Shown: positions 1-5,381, counted from the first letter of the stretch. The stretch: 5,381 nt of DNA from Pseudomonadota bacterium (GCA_023444705.1 JAEXMB010000047.1:1-5381); one strand, 5' to 3'. The notes: generated by a model from the letters alone, not told the origin. Translations and numbers: made by a program.

Positions 1-434
1 TGCATCTGGCGCATGAAGAAAATCCACACACCGATCAGCAGCAACATGGGGAACCACGACAGCAACAGGCCAAACAGCGTGGGCTGGTCGCTGGTGTCTT
101 TCTGCGCGCTGATGCGCACGCCCTTGCCGTCGATACGGCTGACCACGTCCGTACCCGAAGGCACGATGACGCCAAAGGCACGGCCGTCGTTGTACTTGCC
201 GCGGATCTGGTCACCCGCGATGGTCACTTCGCTGACTTTCTGCGCATCGACATCGGCGACGAAATCGCTGTAGGCGACCACGTTGCCGCTCATGCCGGCA
301 GTGCCGCCCTTGTTGATCATGTTGAACACGCCGACCAGCAACAGCGTAATAATCACCCAGACCACCAGATTGCGGCCGAAGGGGTTGTTGTTATTGCCGG
401 ACGGGGGTTGCTGGTCTTGGCGGTTGTCGCGCAT
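1..434 (-). CDS. ftsH: ATP-dependent zinc metalloprotease FtsH, N-terminal part (truncated by window edge)
   Basis: FtsH is a membrane-anchored hexameric AAA+ protease that extracts and degrades misfolded membrane proteins and short-lived regulators. Only the first 144 codons plus two bases are present; the AAA+ and HExxH zinc-protease domains lie beyond the left edge. Visible: a hydrophilic cytoplasmic tail rich in Gln, Asn and Pro (residues 1-21, with four Asn at 14-17); a first membrane helix (about 23-40, NLVVWVIITLLLVGVFNMI); the small periplasmic domain with the family signature VVAYSDF at 52-58 and GKYNDGRAF at 79-87; and a second membrane helix (about 120-140) ending in the very conserved block SWFPMLLLIGVWIFFMRQMQ. 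The ATG at 432-434 has AGGA six nt upstream; the other nearby ATG (439-441) is out of frame. It lies 50 nt downstream of tilS. The identity rests on the two-helix plus periplasmic-domain architecture and the second-helix block, and I regard it as near certain. Confidence 0.96.
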   Translation of the reverse strand, partial: MRDNRQDQQPPSGNNNNPFGRNLVVWVIITLLLVGVFNMINKGGTAGMSGNVVAYSDFVADVDAQKVSEVTIAGDQIRGKYNDGRAFGVIVPSGTDVVSRIDGKGVRISAQKDTSDQPTLFGLLLSWFPMLLLIGVWIFFMRQM

Positions 435-440
435 GGGGCA

Positions 441-445
441 TCCTG
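441..445 (-). promoter_or_regulatory. Ribosome binding site of ftsH
   Basis: Reading the minus strand, CAGGA lies six nt before the ATG at 432-434. It selects this start over the out-of-frame ATG at 439-441, which overlaps the site itself. Confidence 0.6.
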
Positions 446-462
446 TGAGTTGTTATCCTCTC

Positions 463-492
463 ATTATATAATCGCATGAAAGGGTTAAACAA
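463..492 (-). promoter_or_regulatory. Candidate sigma-70-type promoter for ftsH
   Basis: On the minus strand there is a perfect TATAAT at 463-468. Eighteen nt upstream is TTGTTT (487-492), which matches three of six bases of the -35 consensus and overlaps the tilS stop codon at 485-487. Transcription would start near 456, leaving a leader of about 22 nt with the ftsH ribosome binding site. The gap is strikingly AT-rich against its surroundings. I did not find a convincing heat-shock (sigma-32 type) -35 element, although ftsH is often heat-induced. The -10 box is strong and the -35 weak. Confidence 0.45.
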
Positions 493-1795
493 TATCGCCA
501 AAGGAAATATGCGTGCGGATATCGGGCAATGGCAGGTCAAAACCGCCCGCGCGCCAGCTAAGCTGTGGAACAGCCAGCAGTTTTTGCCCCTGCCAGAGCG
601 CCGCGGCCCCGCGTTTGATCGCGGCGGGGGCGTTTTTGAAATCTTCTGTCCATAATAAACGCTCTTTTTCCTGACCGAGCGCGGCAATTCCCGCCTCGCC
701 CAGTGCCGCCAGCGTGATCCCGCGCCCCGCCAGCGGTGCAGCCCCGCGCACCGCAAAGCGGTGATCCCACACCAGCGCATCGCCGATGCCCGCTTCAAGC
801 GGCAGATGCGCCGCCGCCGCAGGTTCGCGCATCACCCAGACATCGCCGCGCGACAGCGCCAGCAGGCAGCCGTTGAGGCTGGCCGCAGGTGCCGCGTCAT
901 GCGCGAACTGTTGCGCCAGTTGCAACACGGCGTCATAAGCGGGCGGATAGTCGCGCGGCGTCATCGCCAGCAACGCGGCCTGCAGCACGCGACGGCGCAA
1001 ATCATCGGGCAGCGCCGCAAAATCCGCATGTGCGAAATGCAGCGCACCGCCCCCATGCACCGTGACGTGCCGGTGCAAAAACTGTGCGGTCAGCGCGGCC
1101 AGCGCATCGTCGGCGGCGCGCAGCTTGGCCATCGTGCGCGACAGGCGCGGCGCGTCAAGCCCCTCGTCCGCCAGCTGCCCTGCAAAGCCGCGCAGGCGCA
1201 CGCGGGTAAAATTTTCGTTTTTATTGGAAGGATCGTCGATGACCGGCAGCGCATGGTCGCGCGCATAGGCGACAATGTCCGCACGCGTCACGCCCAGCAA
1301 GGGGCGCAGCCATGTCATGCCGCCATGATCGCGGCGGCTTTGCATACCGCCCAGCCCCGACAGGCCGGAGCCGTCGGCAAGGCGCATCCAGAATGTTTCC
1401 GCCTGATCGTCGGCATGGTGGCCAAGCAGCACGCCCGCGCAGCCGTGACGTTTCGCGGCATCTGCCAGCAAGCCATAGCGCGCATGGCGCGCGCGTTCCT
1501 GCACCCCCGCACCGTGTTGCGCGCCATCCCATGTCAGGATGTCGCAGACAGCGCCCCAGGCGCGGAGGGTTTGCGCAACCTGTTCGGCCTCGCGCGTGGA
1601 ACTGTCGCGCAGGCGGTGATCGACGGTGAGAAAAACGAGGTTGTCCTGCGCATGGCCATGCCACGCCAGATGCGCCAGCGCAATGCTGTCAACACCGCCT
1701 GAAACGGCGACCGCCAGCCGCATGTCAGGGGTGATCCCCATCTCGCGCAGGCTGGCGGTCAATGTATCGACGGTCAGCAACCTAGCCACAGCCAA
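485..1795 (-). CDS. tilS: tRNA(Ile)-lysidine synthase TilS
   Basis: TilS uses ATP to attach lysine to C34 of the CAU-anticodon isoleucine tRNA. This switches decoding from AUG to AUA and charging from Met to Ile; it acts in the cytoplasm. Visible: the N-type ATP-pyrophosphatase P-loop SGGVDS (residues 32-37) after the strand RLAVAV; the TVDHRLR segment (57-63); GHHADDQAETFWMRLADGSG (125-144), the family's core motif; and DDPSNKNENFTRVRLR (187-202). A more variable C-terminal tRNA-binding part follows. At 436 residues, length is normal. The frame opens at TTG (1793-1795), the most upstream possible start because an in-frame TGA lies just ahead; AGGAAA sits nine nt upstream. GTG at 1787-1789 and TTG at 1778-1780 or 1760-1762 are alternatives. 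The first ATG (1739-1741) is only 12 codons before the P-loop strand and would remove the usual N-terminal helix. The gene overlaps the end of cpoB by 14 nt, which suggests translational coupling. Confidence 0.96.
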   Translation of the reverse strand: MAVARLLTVDTLTASLREMGITPDMRLAVAVSGGVDSIALAHLAWHGHAQDNLVFLTVDHRLRDSSTREAEQVAQTLRAWGAVCDILTWDGAQHGAGVQERARHARYGLLADAAKRHGCAGVLLGHHADDQAETFWMRLADGSGLSGLGGMQSRRDHGGMTWLRPLLGVTRADIVAYARDHALPVIDDPSNKNENFTRVRLRGFAGQLADEGLDAPRLSRTMAKLRAADDALAALTAQFLHRHVTVHGGGALHFAHADFAALPDDLRRRVLQAALLAMTPRDYPPAYDAVLQLAQQFAHDAAPAASLNGCLLALSRGDVWVMREPAAAAHLPLEAGIGDALVWDHRFAVRGAAPLAGRGITLAALGEAGIAALGQEKERLLWTEDFKNAPAAIKRGAAALWQGQKLLAVPQLSWRAGGFDLPLPDIRTHISFGDIV

Positions 1796-2732
1796 GTTGC
1801 GTCATTTCCTGCTTAGCGCGGCGGTTCACCGGCGAGCTGTCGCCGGGGAATTCCTTTTGCAGCTGTTGCAGAGACAGGCAGGCGTCTTCTTTCTTGCCAA
1901 GCTTGCCAAGAGAGAGGCCGAGCTTGAGCAGGCAATCCGCGGCCTTTTGGCCTTGCGGGAATTCCTGATAGCCCTTGGCGAACAATTTCGCCGCCTGACG
2001 GTAGTCGCCACGCACGTAGTAGGTTTCCGCCAGCCAGTATTGCGCATTGCCCGCCAGCGCGTGGGTGGGATAGCGCGCCATGAAGTCGGTGAACTTCTTT
2101 TGCGCGGCGTCAAAGTTCTGCTCGCGCACGTCGGCAAACCCGGCCTCGTACAGGCTTTCGGGCGAACCTGCGGCGGCGGCCGTGCCGCTGCCCAGCGTGC
2201 CAAGCGTGCCCGCCGCGCTGTTGCCCGACGACTTCACGCCCTCAGACGGCGTTGCCGCCATCTCGTCGGCAGGCAACGTCGAAGACGAAGACGACGCGGA
2301 GGAGGAGGACGCCGACGCGTTCATCTGCTGAAAACGCATGTCAAGGTCGGACTGCGCCTTTTGCATCTGGTCCTGCATCTGGCGCACGTCAAAGCCAAGC
2401 TTTTCGATCTGTCCGATCATGGTGCGCTGCTGTTCTTCGACCGCGCGCAGGCGGTCTTCGAACATGGTCAGCGCCGCCGGATTGATATTGCCGCCACCAC
2501 TGCTGGCCCCTGCCGCCATGTCGGCGGGCAGCGGTTTGCCGCGAAAGACGCTCTGGCTCAGCGTCTGCACCTGCTTTTCAAGCTGGTTGAGACGGTTGGC
2601 CATGCCGCGCGTGTCATTATATTCCTGCGCGCCCGACATCACGGGGGCAACAATCATGAATGCAAAAGCAAACAGAGCCCCTGCTGAAAGCAGGAGCCCT
2701 GTTTTGCGATTGCTGTGAGGCTGGTGCTTCAT
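1782..2732 (-). CDS. cpoB: Tol-Pal associated periplasmic protein CpoB (YbgF)
   Basis: In E. coli, CpoB links the Tol machine (through TolA) to the septal peptidoglycan synthase PBP1B, coordinating envelope constriction with wall synthesis; the same role is inferred here. The 316-residue product has a Sec signal peptide: basic start (residues 1-10), hydrophobic core (12-31), and likely cleavage after SGA at 33-35. Heptad-like coiled-coil segments follow (about 44-62 and 85-138, rich in Gln, Leu and Met). Next is a Ser/Ala/Gly-rich linker with a serine tract (139-189), then a C-terminal TPR region of three repeats (about 190-222, 223-261, 262-298). The TPRs include LYEAGFADVREQNFDAAQKKF and AQYWLAETYYVRGDYRQAAKLF-type helices. 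This is the standard CpoB architecture; the coiled-coil region is longer than in E. coli, as is usual in alphaproteobacteria. The ATG at 2730-2732 has AAGGGA five nt upstream. It starts 20 nt after pal and overlaps tilS, so the three are probably co-transcribed. Confidence 0.93.
   Translation of the reverse strand: MKHQPHSNRKTGLLLSAGALFAFAFMIVAPVMSGAQEYNDTRGMANRLNQLEKQVQTLSQSVFRGKPLPADMAAGASSGGGNINPAALTMFEDRLRAVEEQQRTMIGQIEKLGFDVRQMQDQMQKAQSDLDMRFQQMNASASSSSASSSSSTLPADEMAATPSEGVKSSGNSAAGTLGTLGSGTAAAAGSPESLYEAGFADVREQNFDAAQKKFTDFMARYPTHALAGNAQYWLAETYYVRGDYRQAAKLFAKGYQEFPQGQKAADCLLKLGLSLGKLGKKEDACLSLQQLQKEFPGDSSPVNRRAKQEMTQLGCG
1805..1810 (-). promoter_or_regulatory. Candidate ribosome binding site for the tilS TTG start
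   Basis: AGGAAA on the minus strand, nine nt before the TTG at 1793-1795 and located inside the last codons of cpoB. It is the only purine-rich element near the alternatives and favours the TTG over the GTG six bases further in. Evidence is moderate because the spacing is slightly long. Confidence 0.4.
2280..2318 (-). repeat. Serine-tract low-complexity coding repeat in cpoB
   Basis: Residues 139-151 of CpoB are nearly all serine with two alanines (ASASSSSASSSSS). They are encoded by TCC, TCG and TCT triplets, giving a run of GAC/GAA/GAG-like triplets on the plus strand. It joins the coiled coil to the TPR domain and is probably a flexible linker. Such triplet runs can change length by replication slippage without shifting frame. 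Confidence 0.75.
2670..2704 (-). other. Strong mRNA hairpin in the cpoB signal-peptide coding region
   Basis: The minus-strand transcript can form a 16-bp stem without mismatches: eight G-C, six A-U and two G-U pairs, closed by a 3-nt UUC loop. The left arm is 2689-2704, the loop 2686-2688 and the right arm 2670-2685. Both G-U positions would be mismatches (A against C) in a plus-strand RNA, so the structure fits the coding strand better. It covers nt 29-63 of cpoB (codons 10-21). The stem is followed by GCUUUUGC, so the U-run is interrupted and it is not a classical terminator. It could slow translation or tune transcription of the distal genes; function is inference. Confidence 0.6.
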
Positions 2733-2737
2733 CGCAA

Positions 2738-2743
2738 TCCCTT
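2738..2743 (-). promoter_or_regulatory. Ribosome binding site of cpoB
   Basis: AAGGGA on the minus strand, five nt before the cpoB ATG, within the 20-nt gap after the pal stop codon. It fixes the start at 2730-2732. Confidence 0.65.
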
Positions 2744-2752
2744 AAGTCGGCG

Positions 2753-3271
2753 TTACTGGATCACCACAACCGCGCGGCGGTTCTGTGCCCACGATTGCTC
2801 GTCCGAACCCATAACGGCCGGGCGCTCTTTACCGTAGGAGATGACCTGAATGCGGCCAGCGTCAACGCCGTTGGCGATCAGGTAGTTGCGCACGGTGGTC
2901 GCGCGTTTTTCACCCAGTGCCAGGTTGTATTCGCGGGTACCGCGCTCGTCGGCGTGGCCTTCAACGACGATGCTGACGCTGCCGTATTGCTTGAGCCATT
3001 GTGCCTGACGCTCGACGGTCGAACGCGCTTCGGCGGTCAGGTCGTGCTGGTCGTAGTCAAAGAAGACGCGGTCGCCAACGTTGACGACGAAGTCCTGTTG
3101 CGAGCCAGCGAGCGGGCCGGCAGCCATGCCGGTGTCGGTGGTGGTCGCGGTGGTGGTTTGGTTGGCAGTGTAGTTGCTGTCGGTGGTTACCATGCCGGTA
3201 TCGGGCTCGTTTTTCGAGCAACCGGCAACCAGTACCAGTACAGCAAGCATAGTCAGAAGACGCGCACCCAT
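2753..3271 (-). CDS. pal: Peptidoglycan-associated lipoprotein Pal
   Basis: Pal is an outer-membrane lipoprotein that binds the meso-diaminopimelate peptide of peptidoglycan and is recycled to the division site by TolB and the TolQRA motor. The 172-residue product has a lipoprotein signal peptide ending in the lipobox VAGC. Cys18 is the predicted lipidation site, with Ser at +2, as expected for outer-membrane sorting. A Thr/Asn-rich flexible tether follows (about 21-56), containing two copies of DTGM (24-27 and 46-49). Then comes an OmpA-like domain (about 60-172) with VFFDYDQHDL (69-78), the signature VEGHADERGTREYNLALGEKR (103-123) and SYGKERP (145-151). Asp108 and Arg123 occupy the peptidoglycan-contacting positions of the family. 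Length is normal. The ATG at 3269-3271 has AAGGAG eight nt upstream. It is the first gene of the leftward unit; tolB, normally just upstream, is replaced by a divergent helicase gene. Confidence 0.97.
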   Translation of the reverse strand: MGARLLTMLAVLVLVAGCSKNEPDTGMVTTDSNYTANQTTTATTTDTGMAAGPLAGSQQDFVVNVGDRVFFDYDQHDLTAEARSTVERQAQWLKQYGSVSIVVEGHADERGTREYNLALGEKRATTVRNYLIANGVDAGRIQVISYGKERPAVMGSDEQSWAQNRRAVVVIQ

Positions 3272-3279
3272 AGTTGAAA

Positions 3280-3285
3280 CTCCTT
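3280..3285 (-). promoter_or_regulatory. Ribosome binding site of pal
   Basis: AAGGAG on the minus strand, eight nt before the pal ATG. It is the best Shine-Dalgarno match in the window, which fits an abundant lipoprotein, and it supports the first of the two in-frame ATGs. Confidence 0.75.
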
Positions 3286-3377
3286 ATTATGTGCAGTCAA
3301 ATTGGTGATGTTCAGGTTTGTGACACGACCGCAATCGGCGGATCATGCGGGTATCAAAGTGAAATCCTGTAGCGGCC

Positions 3378-3405
3378 TTTTTCCCCGAAAATTCGGGCAA
3401 AAAAA
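3378..3405. repeat. Inverted repeat with T-run on one side and A-run on the other
   Basis: A 5-bp arm CCCGA (3384-3388) and TCGGG (3393-3397) surround AAAT. They are flanked by five T on the left (3378-3382) and seven A on the right (3399-3405), separated by C-C mismatches. Both strands therefore read T-run, stem, A-run. An intrinsic terminator needs the T-run after the stem, so it is not one in either direction. It could be a protein-binding or leader structure for pal; the role is unknown. Confidence 0.45.
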
Positions 3406-3437
3406 CTTCTCAGCCATAGATAGACCTCGCCCCGTTT

Positions 3438-3460
3438 TTGCGCAAGAGTCTTGTCGCGAC
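3438..3460. repeat. Three abutting short palindromes upstream of uvrD
   Basis: TTGCGCAA (3438-3445), CAAGA-G-TCTTG (3443-3453) and GTCGCGAC (3453-3460) overlap end to end. They lie about 35 nt upstream of the candidate -35 element of uvrD and could be operator sites. Short palindromes are common in GC-rich DNA, so the evidence is weak. Confidence 0.3.
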
Positions 3461-3493
3461 CTTGCCAACGCAAATGCCTGAAACAAGTTCCTT

Positions 3494-3522
3494 TTGCACA
3501 GATGTTGCCCATAAGATACAGT
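3494..3522 (+). promoter_or_regulatory. Candidate promoter of uvrD
   Basis: TTGCAC (3494-3499) and TACAGT (3517-3522) are 17 nt apart, matching three and four of six consensus bases. Transcription would begin near 3529, about 15 nt before the ATG at 3544. That start would exclude the in-frame ATG at 3502. The match is modest. Confidence 0.3.
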
Positions 3523-3543
3523 GGTGCCCGACCGAGCGAGATT

Positions 3544-5381
3544 ATGATAAACTTCGACAATCCCATCGCGCCGCCAAGCGGCCCCGACTTCGGCTACCTC
3601 GACAGCCTCAACCCTTCGCAACGCGAAGCGGTCGAGCGCCTTGACGGCCCCCTGCTGGTGCTGGCGGGTGCCGGCACGGGCAAGACCAAGGTGCTGACCA
3701 CGCGTCTTGGCCATCTGCTCAACACCGGCAAGGCCTATCCGTCGCAAATCCTCGCGGTTACCTTTACCAACAAGGCCGCGCTGGAAATGAAGCGGCGCGT
3801 GCAGGCGTTGCTGGGTGCGCAGGACATGGTCGAGGGCTGGTGGCTTGGCACCTTTCACTCGCTCTGCGCGCGCATGCTGCGCCAGCATGCCGAACTTGCG
3901 GGGCTGAACCGCAACTTTACCATCCTTGACGAAGACGACCAGCTGCGCCTGCTCAAGCAACTGATGGAAGCGGAGGGCATCGACGTCAAAAAATCCCCGC
4001 CGCGCGCCGTCAGCACCGTGATCCAGCGCTGGAAGGACCGCGCCCTCACCCCCGACCAGATCACGCCCGCCGACGCCGGCGCAATTGCCGACGGCAAGCT
4101 TGCGCAGATCTATCGCGACTATCAGGAGCGCCTGCGCACGCTCAACGCCTGCGACTTCGGCGACCTGCTGATGCATGTCATCACCATGTTGCGCGACCCG
4201 AAAAACGCCGACCTGCTGGCGAATTACCAGCGCAAGTTCAAATACATTCTTGTCGATGAATATCAGGACACCAACGTCGCGCAATACATGTGGCTGCGTC
4301 TGCTGGCCCAGCAGAACAAGAACATCTGCTGCGTCGGCGACGACGACCAGTCGATCTATGGCTGGCGCGGGGCGGAGATCGGCAATATTTTGCGCTTCGA
4401 GCAGGACTTCCCCGGCGCGCACATCGTGCGGCTGGAGCAAAACTACCGCTCCACCCCGCATATCCTCAACGCCGCCAACGCCGTGATCGCCAACAACAAA
4501 GGCCGCCTGGGCAAGAACCTGTGGAGTGCCGAGCAGGAGGGCGAGAAAATCCAGCTGCGCGGCGTGTGGGACGGCAAGCAGGAAGCAACCTTCGTCGCCG
4601 AGGAGATCGAACGCCTGCAGCTCCGCCGCCAGCCGCTGTCGGATATGGCCATCATCGTACGCACCGCCAGCCAGACGCGCGCGTTTGAAGAACGCTTTCT
4701 GAGCATGGGTATTCCCTACCGCGTCTTTTCAGGCCTGCGCTTTTACGAGCGTCAGGAAATCCGCGACGCCATCGCCTACCTGCGCGTTATTGCGCAGCCC
4801 GACGACGACCTTGCGTTTGAGCGCATCGTCAACGTACCCAAGCGCGGCATCGGCCCCGCCGCGATGAACAAGATCCATCTGGTCGCGCGTGCGCGCAAGA
4901 CCTCGCTGACGCGCGCGCTCGATGCCATGCTCGACAGCGACGAGTTCAGCGGCAAGACGCGCGCCACCCTGACCGCCATCCACGGCGATTTCGCGCGCTG
5001 GCGCGGCATGCTCAAGGAAATGAGCCACGTCGAAGTCGCGCAGAACATGCTCGATGAAAGCGGCTATACCGCCATGTGGATGGCCGACAAAACGCCCGAG
5101 GCGGCGGGGCGCCTTGAAAACCTCAAGGAATTCATCACCGCGCTCAACGAATTTGAAAATCTCGACGCGTTTCTGGAACATGTGGCGCTGGTCATGGAAA
5201 ACGACGAAAGCAGCAACGACAGCTATGTGTCGCTGATGACCTTCCACGCCGCCAAGGGTCTTGAATACAACGTCGTCTTCCTGCCCGGCTGGGAGGAAGG
5301 CCTGTTCCCAAGCCAGCGCGCGCTGGATGAAACCGGCATGAGCGGCCTTGAGGAAGAACGCCGCCTGGCCTATGTCGGCAT
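3544..5381 (+). CDS. uvrD: UvrD/PcrA-type superfamily 1A DNA helicase, N-terminal part (truncated by window edge)
   Basis: This is an ATP-driven 3'-5' DNA translocase and helicase of nucleotide-excision and mismatch repair, which also clears recombinase and stalled complexes from DNA. The frame is open without interruption for 612 codons to the right edge. Motifs in order: Q motif LNPSQREAVE (22-31, Gln26); Walker A GAGTGKT (42-48, Lys47); motif Ia AVTFTNKAA (71-79); GTFHSLCARMLR (102-113); Walker B VDEYQDTN (237-244); motif III VGDDDQSIYGWRGAE (264-278); motif IV QNYRST (299-304); 2B-domain block SGLRFYERQEIRDAIAYLR; motif V region TFHAAKGLEYNVVFLPGWEEGLFP (566-589); and the first part of motif VI, EEERRLAYVG (603-612). 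The family is usually about 700-800 residues, so 100-190 are missing. The ATG at 3544-3546 gives a family-like N-terminus reaching YLDSLNP. An in-frame ATG at 3502 would add 14 unrelated-looking residues and has no ribosome site. The Shine-Dalgarno (CGAGCGAG) is weak. Rep is less likely by the GLRFYER and PGWEEGLFP blocks; PcrA is a synonym-level alternative. Confidence 0.95.
   Translation, partial: MINFDNPIAPPSGPDFGYLDSLNPSQREAVERLDGPLLVLAGAGTGKTKVLTTRLGHLLNTGKAYPSQILAVTFTNKAALEMKRRVQALLGAQDMVEGWWLGTFHSLCARMLRQHAELAGLNRNFTILDEDDQLRLLKQLMEAEGIDVKKSPPRAVSTVIQRWKDRALTPDQITPADAGAIADGKLAQIYRDYQERLRTLNACDFGDLLMHVITMLRDPKNADLLANYQRKFKYILVDEYQDTNVAQYMWLRLLAQQNKNICCVGDDDQSIYGWRGAEIGNILRFEQDFPGAHIVRLEQNYRSTPHILNAANAVIANNKGRLGKNLWSAEQEGEKIQLRGVWDGKQEATFVAEEIERLQLRRQPLSDMAIIVRTASQTRAFEERFLSMGIPYRVFSGLRFYERQEIRDAIAYLRVIAQPDDDLAFERIVNVPKRGIGPAAMNKIHLVARARKTSLTRALDAMLDSDEFSGKTRATLTAIHGDFARWRGMLKEMSHVEVAQNMLDESGYTAMWMADKTPEAAGRLENLKEFITALNEFENLDAFLEHVALVMENDESSNDSYVSLMTFHAAKGLEYNVVFLPGWEEGLFPSQRALDETGMSGLEEERRLAYVG

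Larger units (their letters stand above)
3272..3543. other. Divergent intergenic region between pal and uvrD
   Basis: These 272 nt must hold the promoters of both divergent units. I see a candidate uvrD promoter (3494-3522), a cluster of short palindromes (3438-3460), an A/T-flanked inverted repeat (3378-3405) and the pal ribosome binding site. No convincing pal promoter was found: TTGACT at 3295-3300 (minus strand) is too close to the gene, and CATAAT at 3286-3291 abuts the Shine-Dalgarno. No tRNA, no credible small ORF and no alphaproteobacterial LexA box (GTTC-N7-GTTC) were seen. Confidence 0.7.

Noticed and set aside
391..477. Possible upstream overlapping ORF of ftsH starting at ATG 475-477
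   Set aside because: There is no ribosome site before it and it ends within ftsH in another frame. Its peptide is simply the tail of a tilS shadow frame.
761..1702. Plus-strand open frame of 313 codons opposite tilS
   Set aside because: Antisense shadow of a well-conserved TilS reading frame; Arg/Gln/Ala-rich composition and no motif.
1626..2687. Long plus-strand open frame (353 codons) opposite tilS and cpoB
   Set aside because: The product is rich in Arg, Ala and His with no recognisable domain. It lies antisense to two clear family proteins across their junction, as expected from third-position GC in the real genes.
3295..3300. TTGACT as a -35 box for pal
   Set aside because: The matching -10 position would fall inside or next to the start codon, leaving no room for a leader with the AAGGAG site.
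3378..3405. Intrinsic terminator between uvrD and pal
   Set aside because: The stem is followed by A, not T, on both strands, and the flanking genes diverge, so no transcript needs to end there.
3485..3500. LexA (SOS) box upstream of uvrD
   Set aside because: One GTTC is present (3487-3490), but the second GTTC expected after seven bases is not; the sequence there is ACAG.
3354..3566. Minus-strand 70-codon frame in the pal-uvrD spacer
   Set aside because: It overlaps the uvrD start, has no convincing ribosome site and resembles no known small protein; chance opening in the spacer is more likely.
3343..4461. Minus-strand open frame of 372 codons opposite uvrD and the spacer
   Set aside because: It covers the Walker A and Walker B coding region of the helicase on the other strand. 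Composition is typical of a shadow, and there is no domain or signal.

Overview
This window holds five protein-coding genes at ordinary density, and I see no mobile element, CRISPR array, phage gene, RNA gene or exotic system. Gene content, GC-rich codon use and above all the order pal-cpoB-tilS-ftsH point to an alphaproteobacterium. The helicase motif block VGDDDQSIYGWRGAEIGN also looks alphaproteobacterial. No genus can be named from this alone; the window most resembles free-living rhodospirillum-like or micavibrio-like lineages rather than the AT-rich Rickettsiales.

Layout. Four genes run leftward, from about 3271 down to 1: pal (peptidoglycan-associated lipoprotein of the outer membrane), cpoB/ybgF (periplasmic coiled-coil and TPR partner of the Tol-Pal system), tilS (tRNA-Ile lysidine synthase) and the first 144 codons of ftsH (inner-membrane AAA+ zinc protease), which runs off the left edge. 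pal and cpoB are 20 nt apart, cpoB and tilS overlap by 14 nt, and tilS and ftsH are 50 nt apart. The ftsH gap carries a good TATAAT box, so ftsH can probably be transcribed both by read-through and from its own promoter. A 272-nt divergent intergenic region (3272-3543) separates pal from a rightward uvrD/pcrA-type DNA helicase gene, whose first 612 codons are present before the right edge cuts it just before motif VI is complete.

How the genes work together. Pal and CpoB belong to the Tol-Pal machine, which couples outer-membrane constriction to septal peptidoglycan synthesis. TilS makes the AUA-decoding tRNA and is essential in most bacteria. FtsH degrades misfolded membrane proteins and regulators. 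They share a conserved neighbourhood rather than a single pathway. UvrD is a DNA-repair helicase and an independent transcription unit.

The most interesting non-coding signal is a 16-bp hairpin with no mismatches (two G-U pairs, 3-nt loop). It lies in the cpoB mRNA over codons 10-21, inside the signal-peptide coding region. Other points worth a second look are the separation of pal from tolB by uvrD, a TTG start for tilS, and a group of small palindromes and one A/T-flanked inverted repeat between pal and uvrD. The long open frames opposite tilS, cpoB and uvrD are read as GC-rich shadows.
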